A DNA stretch of 64,000 nucleotides, taken from positions 1 through 64,000 of the forward strand of contig CAZYME010000014.1 of NCBI GenBank assembly GCA_964648115.1, in the 5' to 3' direction. The translations under genes and the position numbers were made by a program. This DNA is from CAZYME01 sp964648115. GTDB taxonomy: Bacteria > Pseudomonadota > Gammaproteobacteria > Legionellales > Legionellaceae. Below are positions 40,235-48,655 of the stretch, in pieces (position 1 is the first letter of the stretch; every line of letters starts with the position of its first letter). The notes beneath the pieces were generated by a model, which worked only from the letters and a program-made list of their open reading frames with translations, was not told where the DNA came from and searched no databases.

Positions 40235-42100
40235 TTACACAGAAGTAGGGCCGCAGTAGGGACGAGTTGTCACCCTAGTCTCCGCAGCGCTTTGAAGCTC
40301 TTTAACCGCATGCTCTAAACGTGCTGAGCCACAGGACTTTTCTAACATTTTGTAATTAGGATCTTCTTTAAATTTGGTTATGACCTCGTCAACTTGCGAC
40401 TCTTTATAACAGTGATTAAGGCTATGCTCCAGCTCGAGTAATTCTTTTCTTTGAAATATATGCTCCTGCGCTCTTGCCTGTGGTTTAAATAAACCACTAG
40501 AGGAACTGCTAGACCGTGAAATTGTAGGAGGCTGCGGTAAAGGATCATCGGTTTCACTGCTTCCTGCCTCATCTAATTGAAACACGGGTTCCCCCTCAGC
40601 ATAACCACTATCAGCTGGGCTAATATCATCATTTACCCGGCCCCCTGTAGCAGCTTCAAATTTCGCTTTAGCTTTAAAAGAATTCGATAGAGATTGAAGG
40701 ACTTCAGGACGCTGTTTTTTTTCAGTTTTGGCTACTATCCAATTACCAAATTGGCCATTTTGAAGTTGGTCACCAATTGTCGCCTTGGTTTGAAAAGGGG
40801 AAAATGCAAAATCTATAAGGTAATCGGTTTCTTTGCCCGGGTATTCTTTTGCAACCGCGATCGCCGCTTTAGCCATTTCATAGGCCCCAAGATATTTGCC
40901 TGTTTCACCGAACTGTTTGGCTGAATACTGAGCCGCTAAGTTGATATAGGCTATTATTTTCTGGCTCGGTGAGAAATGTTCACTGACAGGTATGGTGCTT
41001 TTTAAAACAAGCCAAATCGGATTATGATCCTTTTCAAATAATTTTTGTAACATCGCTGGATTAAAATTTTTCGGATCATACATCTGCTCACTACTGTCAG
41101 GATCCACACCTAAAGCTTGCTGGCCTTCTAATGAAGTTAAATCAATGCTGTTGGCTGTAGAACCAATTATTAGCAATTGCGTAAGATAGGTAGGGAAATA
41201 CTCACCCCGCGTTTTATAATCGCCTGTAACAGGATTGTGCGCATTAATTTTTAAAATTTCTTGGCATAAAGCAACCGAACCACTTCTACCAGGGCTACGG
41301 AGCTGCTCTATAACATGCGCTGGGATATCTACCATGTCTTCCAGGACAGCTTCTCGTCTATTAACGTCATTAGCAAATTCTTGAGCTCTATCAAATAATT
41401 GTGTGCTTACTGCGGTACCTAAATCGTCCGCTTGTTCTAAATCTTCTGCGTGTTCTAACTTGTGTAACTTTTTAAAATTTTTATCGATCTCTTTCGTCAT
41501 CAGCGGAAGTCTTGTTATATATTGATGGGGTGATGTTAAAGGAGCGCGTATATCGAAGAAGTTGCTAAAGCCGACTTCTTGACTAATCTTTCTCGAAATT
41601 TGGTCCCAGCTAGCTTTTCGGGGCAAGTACATGCCTTCCATCGATTTTTTTGAATGAATCAATTTAATTTCAGCCTCAGTAAGCTTAGTGAACTCAGGGC
41701 TTAAAATTTTATTTTTCAATGCAACTAACGCTTCTTCAGGGGATACTGAAGGCGTGAGTGTGTCCTCTGTGAGGTTTAACTCCTGAAAGGCCAATATGAC
41801 TTCCTTGATATGTTTCATATATTGGTCGTACATAAAAGATTCTTCATTGCCTAAGTCTGCAGTAGAAGGATCTGTTCTAAGCCTTTCTAACATCTCAAGT
41901 GTGTTGCGCAAAGTTTGCACATGCTCTAGCGTTACTTTAAAAAATTCGTTCACTGAACCAATTGTTTCTAGAAGCACAGCCTTATTCTTTGGCTCTAATT
42001 CTTGTGATAGCGCGGATTCTCTGCAGGTAGAATTCCAAGCGGTCAGTTTTTGCATTCCTCTATCTATACTAGCTAAAGCATTCACATGAGAGTATTTCAT
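40235..42100 (-). CDS. Possible DH (RhoGEF)-like protein, effector candidate
   Basis: 621 residues, mostly helical, without a signal peptide. Around residues 185-210 the stretch SPHQYITRLPLMTKEIDKNF resembles conserved region 3 of Dbl-homology domains (the PxQRIxRYPLLLKEL pattern). It is preceded by a helical stretch of fitting length (about 45-185). If real, the protein would act on host Rho-family GTPases. The similarity rests mainly on one motif. A central region (EYFPTYLTQLLIIGSTANSI) and a Ser-rich disordered stretch (ISRSSSSSSGLF) precede a short helical C-terminus. It stands alone between a palindrome and the MerR remnant. Confidence 0.55.
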   Translation of the reverse strand: MKYSHVNALASIDRGMQKLTAWNSTCRESALSQELEPKNKAVLLETIGSVNEFFKVTLEHVQTLRNTLEMLERLRTDPSTADLGNEESFMYDQYMKHIKEVILAFQELNLTEDTLTPSVSPEEALVALKNKILSPEFTKLTEAEIKLIHSKKSMEGMYLPRKASWDQISRKISQEVGFSNFFDIRAPLTSPHQYITRLPLMTKEIDKNFKKLHKLEHAEDLEQADDLGTAVSTQLFDRAQEFANDVNRREAVLEDMVDIPAHVIEQLRSPGRSGSVALCQEILKINAHNPVTGDYKTRGEYFPTYLTQLLIIGSTANSIDLTSLEGQQALGVDPDSSEQMYDPKNFNPAMLQKLFEKDHNPIWLVLKSTIPVSEHFSPSQKIIAYINLAAQYSAKQFGETGKYLGAYEMAKAAIAVAKEYPGKETDYLIDFAFSPFQTKATIGDQLQNGQFGNWIVAKTEKKQRPEVLQSLSNSFKAKAKFEAATGGRVNDDISPADSGYAEGEPVFQLDEAGSSETDDPLPQPPTISRSSSSSSGLFKPQARAQEHIFQRKELLELEHSLNHCYKESQVDEVITKFKEDPNYKMLEKSCGSARLEHAVKELQSAAETRVTTRPYCGPTSV

Positions 42101-42290
42101 AATATTTGCTCACAAAGATCCAAATTGGTGATTTAAGTTTAATTTTAGATCAATACGCGCGATTGTTTTTGTTCATTTTATGAAATAAATGCAAATTTTG
42201 TGTAAAGAAATGTCAATAAGGGTGTAATTTGGCATCATGGTACACTCTGATCCACACGCATAAGCATGCAGGTTCGCAGGTTTAACTCTC

Positions 42291-42321
42291 TTGACTCTAT
42301 AGTTGCTATATACCTTATCTT
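42291..42321 (+). promoter_or_regulatory. MerR-type promoter with 19-bp spacer and operator dyad
   Basis: TTGACT (42291-42296) and TATCTT (42316-42321) are 19 bp apart, the over-long spacing typical of MerR-controlled promoters. The spacer contains CTATAGTTGCTATA, a dyad of the MerR-family operator type. It lies directly before the MerR-like gene, suggesting self-control. Confidence 0.55.
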
Positions 42322-42342
42322 TCAGAATAAGGAGGAAAAACG

Positions 42343-42609
42343 ATGACTCAATGGTACGTAAAAGACTTAAGCAAATTAACCAATGTATCGGTGCAAACAT
42401 TGCATCACTACGACCGGATTGATCTGTTAAAGCCATCCGTGCGATTAGCGAATGGTTATCGCGTTTACTCCGAAAATGAAGTGCTCGATGATATGTATGG
42501 GGACGACCCTCTGCGAAAAAAAGCGGTCCTTGTTGATGTTGCATTGCAAGATGACAAGATAAGCGGGGAGGCGAAAAAATGGTTACAGGGTTTATCTAAA
42601 TCATTATAG
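42343..42609 (+). CDS. Shrunken MerR-family regulator (HTH plus short tail)
   Basis: 88 residues. The N-terminus matches the MerR winged helix of the TipA/Mta type, with LSKLTNVSVQTLHHYDRI, LLKPS and NGYRVYSENEV. Normal members continue with the rest of the DNA-binding domain, a long dimerisation helix and often an effector domain. Here the sequence passes after about residue 47 to a 40-residue tail (DDPLRKKAVLVDVAL, KKWLQGLSKSL) resembling a C-terminal end. This suggests an internal in-frame deletion. A very good ribosome-binding sequence (AAGGAGG, seven bases before ATG) and a MerR-type promoter remain, so it may still be made. Whether it dimerises is doubtful. Confidence 0.75.
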   Translation: MTQWYVKDLSKLTNVSVQTLHHYDRIDLLKPSVRLANGYRVYSENEVLDDMYGDDPLRKKAVLVDVALQDDKISGEAKKWLQGLSKSL

Positions 42610-42617
42610 GCAAGAGC

Positions 42618-42760
42618 TCCTTCGCCCCTTGAGGGGAGAAGGTGCCCGACAGGGCGGATGAGGGGTGATCAAAAAATTTCCAACCTAAATTGTATCTTTT
42701 TGATTTGATCTACCCTCACCTGCCCTGTCAGGCATCCTCTCCCATCAACGGGCGAGGAAC
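42618..42760. repeat. Family A palindromic repeat, copy 4
   Basis: Same orientation as the 5491 copy: CCTTCGCCCCTTGAGGGGAG and GGTGCCCGACAGGGCGGATG, AT-rich centre, then CACCTGCCCTGTCAGGCA and GGGCGAGGAA. Confidence 0.85.
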
Positions 42761-42865
42761 ACACAATTAAACATCTGTATGAATCAATCTCTTAAACCAC
42801 CAAAATCTACTATATATCTCACTTCCCGTGTATAATGCCGCCACCCCTCTTGATCAGAATGGTTT

Positions 42866-43420
42866 ATGTTGCAAGTACTTATTTTTACTGGATTATTTTT
42901 ACTATCTTCTCTTGGACTAGCTAATCCATCCTCTCAACTTTACCAAGTAGACATGATTGTCTTCACCCATTTGCAACTGCCTACCACATCAGCCGAGTCA
43001 TATACACCTATAGCTCCGGATACGCAAAATGCCATTCCACTAAAAAATACAATCAGTAGCGCGCGAACCCCATACCATGCATTACCAGCATCAGCCTCCC
43101 AATTACGTGACGAATACTGGGCATTAAACCGCAAACCACAATACCAGATACTTTTTCATCGCACCTGGTTACAACCTGCTAACAACCAACGACCCATCGC
43201 ATTATCTGAAATGAATACGGGCGGTTGGAATGTAGAAGGCACTTTAAAAATTAGGCAAAGCAATTATTATCTACTAGACACAGAGCTGCTTTTTTCGGCT
43301 CCGAATAGCAAACAAACCGCGTTTGTTTTCTCCCAAAAGCAACGCCTTAAACCTGGCGTAGTCTATTACCTTGATCATCCACATGCTGGCATGTTGATTA
43401 AAATCCACCAAATCACTTAA
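42866..43420 (+). CDS. CsiV-family periplasmic protein
   Basis: 184 residues. The signal peptide is MLQVLIFTGLFLLSSLGLA, before NP. The mature protein shows the CsiV pattern: YQVDMIVFTH at the start, YQILFHRTWLQP in the middle, then YYLLDTELLF and the ending VVYYLDHPHAGMLIKI. CsiV is a periplasmic peptidoglycan-binding protein required for LpoA-linked peptidoglycan synthesis in Vibrio. Whether that role extends here is unknown. A TATAAT lies at 42831-42836. The MFS gene follows six bases after the stop, so the two are probably co-transcribed. Confidence 0.82.
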   Translation: MLQVLIFTGLFLLSSLGLANPSSQLYQVDMIVFTHLQLPTTSAESYTPIAPDTQNAIPLKNTISSARTPYHALPASASQLRDEYWALNRKPQYQILFHRTWLQPANNQRPIALSEMNTGGWNVEGTLKIRQSNYYLLDTELLFSAPNSKQTAFVFSQKQRLKPGVVYYLDHPHAGMLIKIHQIT

Positions 43421-43426
43421 TACATT

Positions 43427-44650
43427 ATGATTGCTGTTCCCACTACACTTACCCTACGATCATCTGCGCGCCTTTGTATTTGGCTCATTGGCGTATCATT
43501 TGTCTTGTTTCAATTTTTTCTGCAGCTATCATCCGGCGTAGTAATTGGCACCATTATGCATGAGATGCAATTAACAGCACTCACTGCTGGCATATTAAGC
43601 AGCGCCTTATACATTGTATACACTAGCTTGCAAATCCCGGTGGGCATTCTTTATGACAAGAAGAATACACGCACCTTAGTAGCAGTTAATGCTCTACTAT
43701 GTAGTATTGGATGTTTCGTGTTTGCAGCAAGTCATAGCTTACTTGGCCTGTTTATAGGCCGTCTACTCATAGGGACGGGGTCGGCTTTTGCTTTTATTGG
43801 TTTATCCCATTTGTTACGCCAACACTACCCGCTAAAGCAATTCGCATTCATGATAGGTTTATCAGAAACATTGGGCTTTGCCGCTACTGTCATCGGTATG
43901 ATTGCTATGGGCGCACTCATTGCAAAATGGGGATGGCGTAGTTTTATCAATACTGCCGGCATCGTAGGTTTAATCATTGCATATATGGGCTGGAGCTATA
44001 TCCCCGATAGCCAACCACATGCTCAATCTAATCGTCATTATGGCAAACAACTTTTACAAATTATTACAACTGGAAAAGCTTGGATTAATGGCTTGTTTGT
44101 TGGCTTAACATTTACCGTTGTTACCACATTTGGCGCATTATGGGCGGTGCCTTTTCTTCAAGTAAAACTAAACTGTGGGTTACAACAGGCGAGCTTGATT
44201 AACGCTGTTTTTTTTCTGGGCACAGCTTTAAGCTGCCCCCTTTTTGGAATGCTCTCCTCACATTTTTCTAAACGAAGACCCCTTATTTTAAGCTCCTGCC
44301 TATCAACCACTATCTTGCTGCTAGGCATTCTATATTTGCCGATAAAAAGCCCTATGATGATGGGGATCTTAATGTTTATGATGGGGATTTGCTGCGGTGC
44401 GTATATGCTTGCTTATACCATAGCTAACGAATTATCCCCACCAGGCTCCCTGTCAACCTGCACAGGCTTCACTAATATGTTAGCAATGATTACAACCCCT
44501 TTATTACAACCTCTCATCGGTTTCCTTCTCGACTTCTTCAGTCAAACTGGTGAGTACACTCTAGCTAACTATCAAATGGCTCTTTTGGCAGTTCCTGGAT
44601 CATTGATAATAGCGTGTGTCTTAGTGTGTTTTTTGCCAGAAAAAGCGTGA
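43427..44650 (+). CDS. MFS transporter (Pht-like)
   Basis: 407 residues, about 12 membrane segments. The loop 2-3 motif is seen as LQIPVGILYDKKNTRTL, and GRLLIGTGSAFAFIGLSHLL follows in helices 4-5. The same layout occurs in the transporter at 48656-49984, so the two are paralogues. Related carriers in Legionella (Pht family) import amino acids and nucleosides inside host cells. Substrate cannot be assigned. It lies six bases after the CsiV-like gene and is followed by a Family B element. Confidence 0.9.
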   Translation: MIAVPTTLTLRSSARLCIWLIGVSFVLFQFFLQLSSGVVIGTIMHEMQLTALTAGILSSALYIVYTSLQIPVGILYDKKNTRTLVAVNALLCSIGCFVFAASHSLLGLFIGRLLIGTGSAFAFIGLSHLLRQHYPLKQFAFMIGLSETLGFAATVIGMIAMGALIAKWGWRSFINTAGIVGLIIAYMGWSYIPDSQPHAQSNRHYGKQLLQIITTGKAWINGLFVGLTFTVVTTFGALWAVPFLQVKLNCGLQQASLINAVFFLGTALSCPLFGMLSSHFSKRRPLILSSCLSTTILLLGILYLPIKSPMMMGILMFMMGICCGAYMLAYTIANELSPPGSLSTCTGFTNMLAMITTPLLQPLIGFLLDFFSQTGEYTLANYQMALLAVPGSLIIACVLVCFLPEKA

Positions 44651-44696
44651 TATATACATATTAAACGGAGCTTGGACAAGGGTGATTAGATCAATA

Positions 44697-44785
44697 GAGC
44701 CCCTATGGAGCGCAGCGGAATGCGAGAATAAGATTTTTGTCAAGCAGCGCGAACCCCACTTTCCGCTGCGCTCCATACGAGCTAT
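44697..44785. repeat. Family B palindromic repeat, diverged copy
   Basis: Left arm AGCCCCTATGGAGCGCAGCG and right arm CCGCTGCGCTCCATACGAGC, with a longer and unrelated centre. It lies between convergent genes. Confidence 0.8.
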
Positions 44786-44799
44786 GTATTAGTGTTATT

Positions 44800-45699
44800 T
44801 TAAACCACTCCAATCAATCCCTTGCTCAGCATACAAAAACCTGGGGTGGTCCCTTCCGCAACAAAACCTGCTGCTACCACCGGATCTTGCTTGATGACAT
44901 CCGAAAGTATCAAATGAAGGCTGGGCGATGCAAGGCGAATATGCCATGGGCCTTCAGGAGCTTGCTTAATGTTAATAAACTGCGACATCATCGCAGAGAT
45001 GCCCTGTCCGTCCTGCCAACCTGCCACAGCACCTTGGAGAGCATCAGATTCATTCATATTTACAGAATAAAAACCGCTGCCATCGTTAAAGCGGCATAAT
45101 ACTCCAACGAATGGGTGGCCCTTGCTGGGCTGGTCGCTCAACGAAAGCTGGCGAAACCAGGCATTTTTAGCGGTCACAAACTGCTCTTTACTCTCATCAC
45201 CTATTTGCACGTGCCCATTTAACCGACTAGTTTGGCTTACTAATAATTCAACACCAGGGCGCAGCTCTTGAGCAATAGGATTATTTTCTGGCTCTTTCAA
45301 CATATCAATTTTAAAATTAAATCCTTTTTTATCCTGATTTTGCAGACCAAAAATCCAACTATCATTAATCGGGTTAAACCGCATAAAAGCACGGCCTACA
45401 TGCCAATCATACGTCGATGGATCTGGGATAGTAGCATGCGCCTCATCAAGGAGTATCACTGTCTTGTTCTGAGCATCAAAAAGTGCCGCAATTGTATTAA
45501 ACTCTATGCCGTCTCGTTGCATCTGAAAAAAATATCCGTAATTGTCGCCACTCTCATTGGTTACCAAACCTGAAAAAACCCAATTTGCGTGGGCAGAGTT
45601 TGTAGGCAGAAAATTACTTTCAACACTTGTAGCTCCTGCATAAATGGAGCCAGTGAGTGTAAGGCATACAAACAACATCCTCAGTCGAGCAAAAATCAT
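44800..45699 (-). CDS. Secreted protein, CrtC/AttH lipocalin-like (tentative)
   Basis: 299 residues from ATG 45699. AAGGA is upstream, and the ATG overlaps the lpxK stop as ATGA, implying translational coupling. The longer frame to 45741 would run into lpxK. A signal peptide covers about 1-21 (LFVCLTLTGSIYAGA). The mature protein is beta-rich: WVFSGLVTNESGDNYGYFFQ resembles the WW(Y/F)xGxLxxxxGxxYGF opening of the CrtC/AttH lipocalin-like family, and a second Trp-containing half follows (GPWHIRLASPSLHLIL). Periplasmic location is likely. Its place behind msbA-lpxK suggests an envelope-related role, but this is inference. Confidence 0.6.
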   Translation of the reverse strand: MIFARLRMLFVCLTLTGSIYAGATSVESNFLPTNSAHANWVFSGLVTNESGDNYGYFFQMQRDGIEFNTIAALFDAQNKTVILLDEAHATIPDPSTYDWHVGRAFMRFNPINDSWIFGLQNQDKKGFNFKIDMLKEPENNPIAQELRPGVELLVSQTSRLNGHVQIGDESKEQFVTAKNAWFRQLSLSDQPSKGHPFVGVLCRFNDGSGFYSVNMNESDALQGAVAGWQDGQGISAMMSQFINIKQAPEGPWHIRLASPSLHLILSDVIKQDPVVAAGFVAEGTTPGFCMLSKGLIGVV

Positions 45700-46706
45700 A
45701 TTAATCCTTGTAGTTGTTTGTGTGACCATAAAGCATCCCAAAACTTGTCTGAAACAGCCGCTTCCACTGGCAAAAAATACATTGAATCAGTCGCAAACGG
45801 TTCGCATTTTACCGCATCTTTTTCAGTCATCACCACTATTTTATCAGGTATGTCCAATTCCTCAGCTGTAAAACAATGATGATCAGGAAACGGATACGCC
45901 CTAAACGCAAGATCCATTGTTTTTAACGTCTCAAAAAATCGTCGAGGATGACCTATTGCAGCCACAGCAGCTACGGGCTCCGTCAAATCCGCTAGTGCTA
46001 AAAATTTACCGGTAACCAGTTGTTGGATTTTTCCTGGCATTAAATCCATACGATAGGCATCAGGTCTTGTCCCACCATTTACTACCAATAAATCTGCATC
46101 TTGTAGGCGACGTGGGCCTTCGCGCAAAGGACCCGCTGGTAAGCACAAACCATTCCCTAAACCCCGCAATCCATCAATAACGACGATTTCAATTGCACGG
46201 CCCATCTCATAATGCTGTAGGCCATCGTCACTAATAATAATTTGGCTTTGATGATGGTCAAGGAGATACTGCACGGCTTCAGTACGTTTGGGAGCAATAA
46301 CAACCGGACAGCCAGTTTTTTTAGCTAATAATAAAGGTTCATCACCTACTGCACGCGCCTGGTCTTCCTTGCTAACTTCATGCGGAAAATGACCAATACT
46401 AGCACCATACCCCCGGCTGACAATGCCAACTCGCAAACCACGCTCTTGAAATTGGTGTGCTAAAGCAATAACTAAAGGGGTTTTACCCACCCCACCCACA
46501 GTGAGATTACCTACAACCACAATAGGAACAGAATAGTGTTTTTGACGAAATCGTTGTATATAAATACGGCGAAGATGAGTGATCAACTGGTATATCTTTG
46601 AAAAAGGGAGTAACACCCAACGCAATGGATGAGAGCTGTACCAAAGCTTGTCAATGAGGGTTTTGATCTCCTCCTCAACCGACATCATTCCAGGATTAGT
46701 GCGCAT
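45696..46706 (-). CDS. lpxK: Tetraacyldisaccharide 4'-kinase
   Basis: 336 residues. It phosphorylates the 4' position of the lipid A disaccharide at the inner membrane. An N-terminal hydrophobic anchor is present (WVLLPFSKIYQLITHL). The Walker A is GNLTVGGVGKTPLV. Downstream motifs include SRGYG, GDEPLLLA and ISDDGLQHYEM. The length is close to E. coli LpxK (328). The ATG directly follows the msbA stop (TAGATG), and the next gene overlaps its stop by four bases, so msbA-lpxK-44800 reads as one operon. ATG codons at residues 7 and 8 are alternative starts. Confidence 0.96.
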   Translation of the reverse strand: MRTNPGMMSVEEEIKTLIDKLWYSSHPLRWVLLPFSKIYQLITHLRRIYIQRFRQKHYSVPIVVVGNLTVGGVGKTPLVIALAHQFQERGLRVGIVSRGYGASIGHFPHEVSKEDQARAVGDEPLLLAKKTGCPVVIAPKRTEAVQYLLDHHQSQIIISDDGLQHYEMGRAIEIVVIDGLRGLGNGLCLPAGPLREGPRRLQDADLLVVNGGTRPDAYRMDLMPGKIQQLVTGKFLALADLTEPVAAVAAIGHPRRFFETLKTMDLAFRAYPFPDHHCFTAEELDIPDKIVVMTEKDAVKCEPFATDSMYFLPVEAAVSDKFWDALWSHKQLQGLI

Positions 46707-48473
46707 CTAAACAATCGCTTCTTCTTGTTCCACATTTACAGGATGAACCCGATACAATTTAGCATAATGACCATCCATTGCCAGCAATTGTGCGTGATCT
46801 CCCTGCTCCACTACTTTCCCTTGATGCATGACAATAATTTTATCTGCACCTTTGATAGTTGACAGGCGATGTGCAACCACTAACGTAGTGCGGTTTTTCA
46901 TTACTTGCTCAAGAGCGGCTTGAATGTAACGCTCTGACTCACTATCCAAGGCTGATGTCGCTTCGTCCAGTATCAGAATAGGCGCATCCTTCAAAATTGC
47001 GCGTGCAATTGCCATGCGTTGTCGTTGGCCCCCCGATAACAGCACGCCATTATCTCCAATTTGAGTATCGTATCCTTGTGGTAAATTTCTAATAAATTCA
47101 TCGGCATATGCCTGTTCTGCAGCTTTAATAATCTGTTCACGGCTTACGTCAAAACGGCCGTACGCAATATTATTTGCCACTGTATCATTAAATAACGTCA
47201 CATGCTGCGTCACCAAAGCGATTTGCTCTCGCAAGCTACTCAGGGACAATTCATTGATCGGTACTCCATCTAGGCTAATTCTGCCCTGAGTCACATCGTA
47301 AAATCGTGGCAACAAGCTAGTAATGGTGGTTTTTCCACTACCAGAATGCCCTACTAAGGCCACTACTTCACCAGCGTTTATATTAAGATCAACTTCATGT
47401 AATACCCGCGGGCCCTCTCGATAAGCAAAAGATACTTTTTCAAACTGAATAGCCCCTCGTACTTTACGAGTGATTTTTTTGCCTTCTGGCAATTCTACAA
47501 CTTGGTCAAGCAAAGAAAAAATACTTTCTGCACCAGCTAGACCACGTTGAATACTAGCGTTTAAGGTGGTTAAAATTTTTAAAGGCCTAATGAGCTGCAG
47601 CATAGCGGCAATAATTGCGAGGAAGGACCCAGCAGTGACTGTTATTACGGCTACAAGTTTGATAGCAACAAAGATAATCAGGGCAATACCGATGGCAATA
47701 ATGGTCTGCACACCCAAAACATTAATTGCTTTGCTAACAGCCACTTTCATGTCATTTCGGAAAGAAGATTCAGTGGCTTTATTGAACTTATTTACTTCAT
47801 ACGACTCACCACCAAAAATACGTACCACGCGATAACCTTCAATTGCTTCACCCGCGATTTCCGTAACTTCTCCCATCGATTGTTGCACTTTATGACTAAT
47901 ACGTCGTACACGCTTGTTGGTATAGTTAACAATCATACCAATAAAAGGAACCGTCACTAAAAATGCCAGTGACAATTGCCAGCTAATCATCATCATTACT
48001 GTTAATAATCCAACGACCAAACATGTATTTTGAACAAAATCTGTGAGGGCATCAGCACTGACTTGTGCTACCTGCTCAACATCGTAGAGGATTTTTGACA
48101 ACAATTGCCCAGAAGTTGCTTGGTCGTAGTAATCGGCAGGTAGGCGAATGATATGGGCAAACACACGCTGTCGCATTACATTAACCACCGAGCGCGCCAC
48201 CCAAGTCATGCAATAGCTACCCAAGGCATTGACTAAGCCGCGCACTGAAATCCCTAACAATATATACATGGGAATTTTTTTAACGAACTCGACGTCAACA
48301 TTTATAAAGCTTTTATCAAGCAGCGGTCTCATCATATAGGTGAAACCCGCGTCAATAGCAGATGCAAACACGTTGGCAAATATACCCAATACCAATACTG
48401 GCCAAAACGGCTTTACATGCGTAAATAAACGACGGTAGATAGGCCCTGATTTGCCATGTGTGTGTTTTTTCAT
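46707..48473 (-). CDS. msbA: Lipid A export ATP-binding/permease protein MsbA
   Basis: A 588-residue half-transporter that flips lipid A-core across the inner membrane. Six membrane helices lie at about 20-310 (FWPVLVLGIFANVFASAIDA). The ATPase domain at about 340-580 has Walker A GHSGSGKTT, signature LSGGQRQRMAIA, Walker B ILILDEATSALD and switch His in VVAHRLSTI. The length is normal (E. coli 582). It is first in the operon with lpxK, the usual gammaproteobacterial order. Confidence 0.96.
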   Translation of the reverse strand: MKKHTHGKSGPIYRRLFTHVKPFWPVLVLGIFANVFASAIDAGFTYMMRPLLDKSFINVDVEFVKKIPMYILLGISVRGLVNALGSYCMTWVARSVVNVMRQRVFAHIIRLPADYYDQATSGQLLSKILYDVEQVAQVSADALTDFVQNTCLVVGLLTVMMMISWQLSLAFLVTVPFIGMIVNYTNKRVRRISHKVQQSMGEVTEIAGEAIEGYRVVRIFGGESYEVNKFNKATESSFRNDMKVAVSKAINVLGVQTIIAIGIALIIFVAIKLVAVITVTAGSFLAIIAAMLQLIRPLKILTTLNASIQRGLAGAESIFSLLDQVVELPEGKKITRKVRGAIQFEKVSFAYREGPRVLHEVDLNINAGEVVALVGHSGSGKTTITSLLPRFYDVTQGRISLDGVPINELSLSSLREQIALVTQHVTLFNDTVANNIAYGRFDVSREQIIKAAEQAYADEFIRNLPQGYDTQIGDNGVLLSGGQRQRMAIARAILKDAPILILDEATSALDSESERYIQAALEQVMKNRTTLVVAHRLSTIKGADKIIVMHQGKVVEQGDHAQLLAMDGHYAKLYRVHPVNVEQEEAIV

Positions 48474-48508
48474 AGGGGATGCAGCTTGGTTGGTTTTAAT
48501 TTTGACGA

Positions 48509-48538
48509 ATTGTACCTCTTATTACATCGGAGTGCCAA
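48509..48538 (-). promoter_or_regulatory. Sigma70 promoter of msbA-lpxK
   Basis: On the minus strand, TTGGCA (48533-48538) and TACAAT (48509-48514) with an 18-bp spacer, about 35 bases before the msbA ATG. Confidence 0.55.
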
Positions 48539-48570
48539 AGAAACATAATTAACATTAAATAAAATACAGT

Positions 48571-48643
48571 GTAGCCCGTATGGAGCGCAGCGGAATGCGG
48601 GGATTATTAGGGCGCAAATCCCGCTGCGCTCCATACGGGCTAG
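48571..48643. repeat. Family B palindromic repeat, short-centre copy
   Basis: GTAGCCCGTATGGAGCGCAG opens and CGCTGCGCTCCATACGGGCT closes a 73-bp palindrome, 13 bases beyond the stop of the MFS gene at 48656. Confidence 0.88.
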
Positions 48644-48655
48644 ATTGATCTGAAC

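Noticed and set aside
42101..42180. Possible PmrA-like box (CTAAAA-N5-CTTAAA) upstream of the DH-like gene
   Set aside because: Only 9 of 12 core positions match in very AT-rich DNA, and no -10 lies at the spacing seen in the other two cases.
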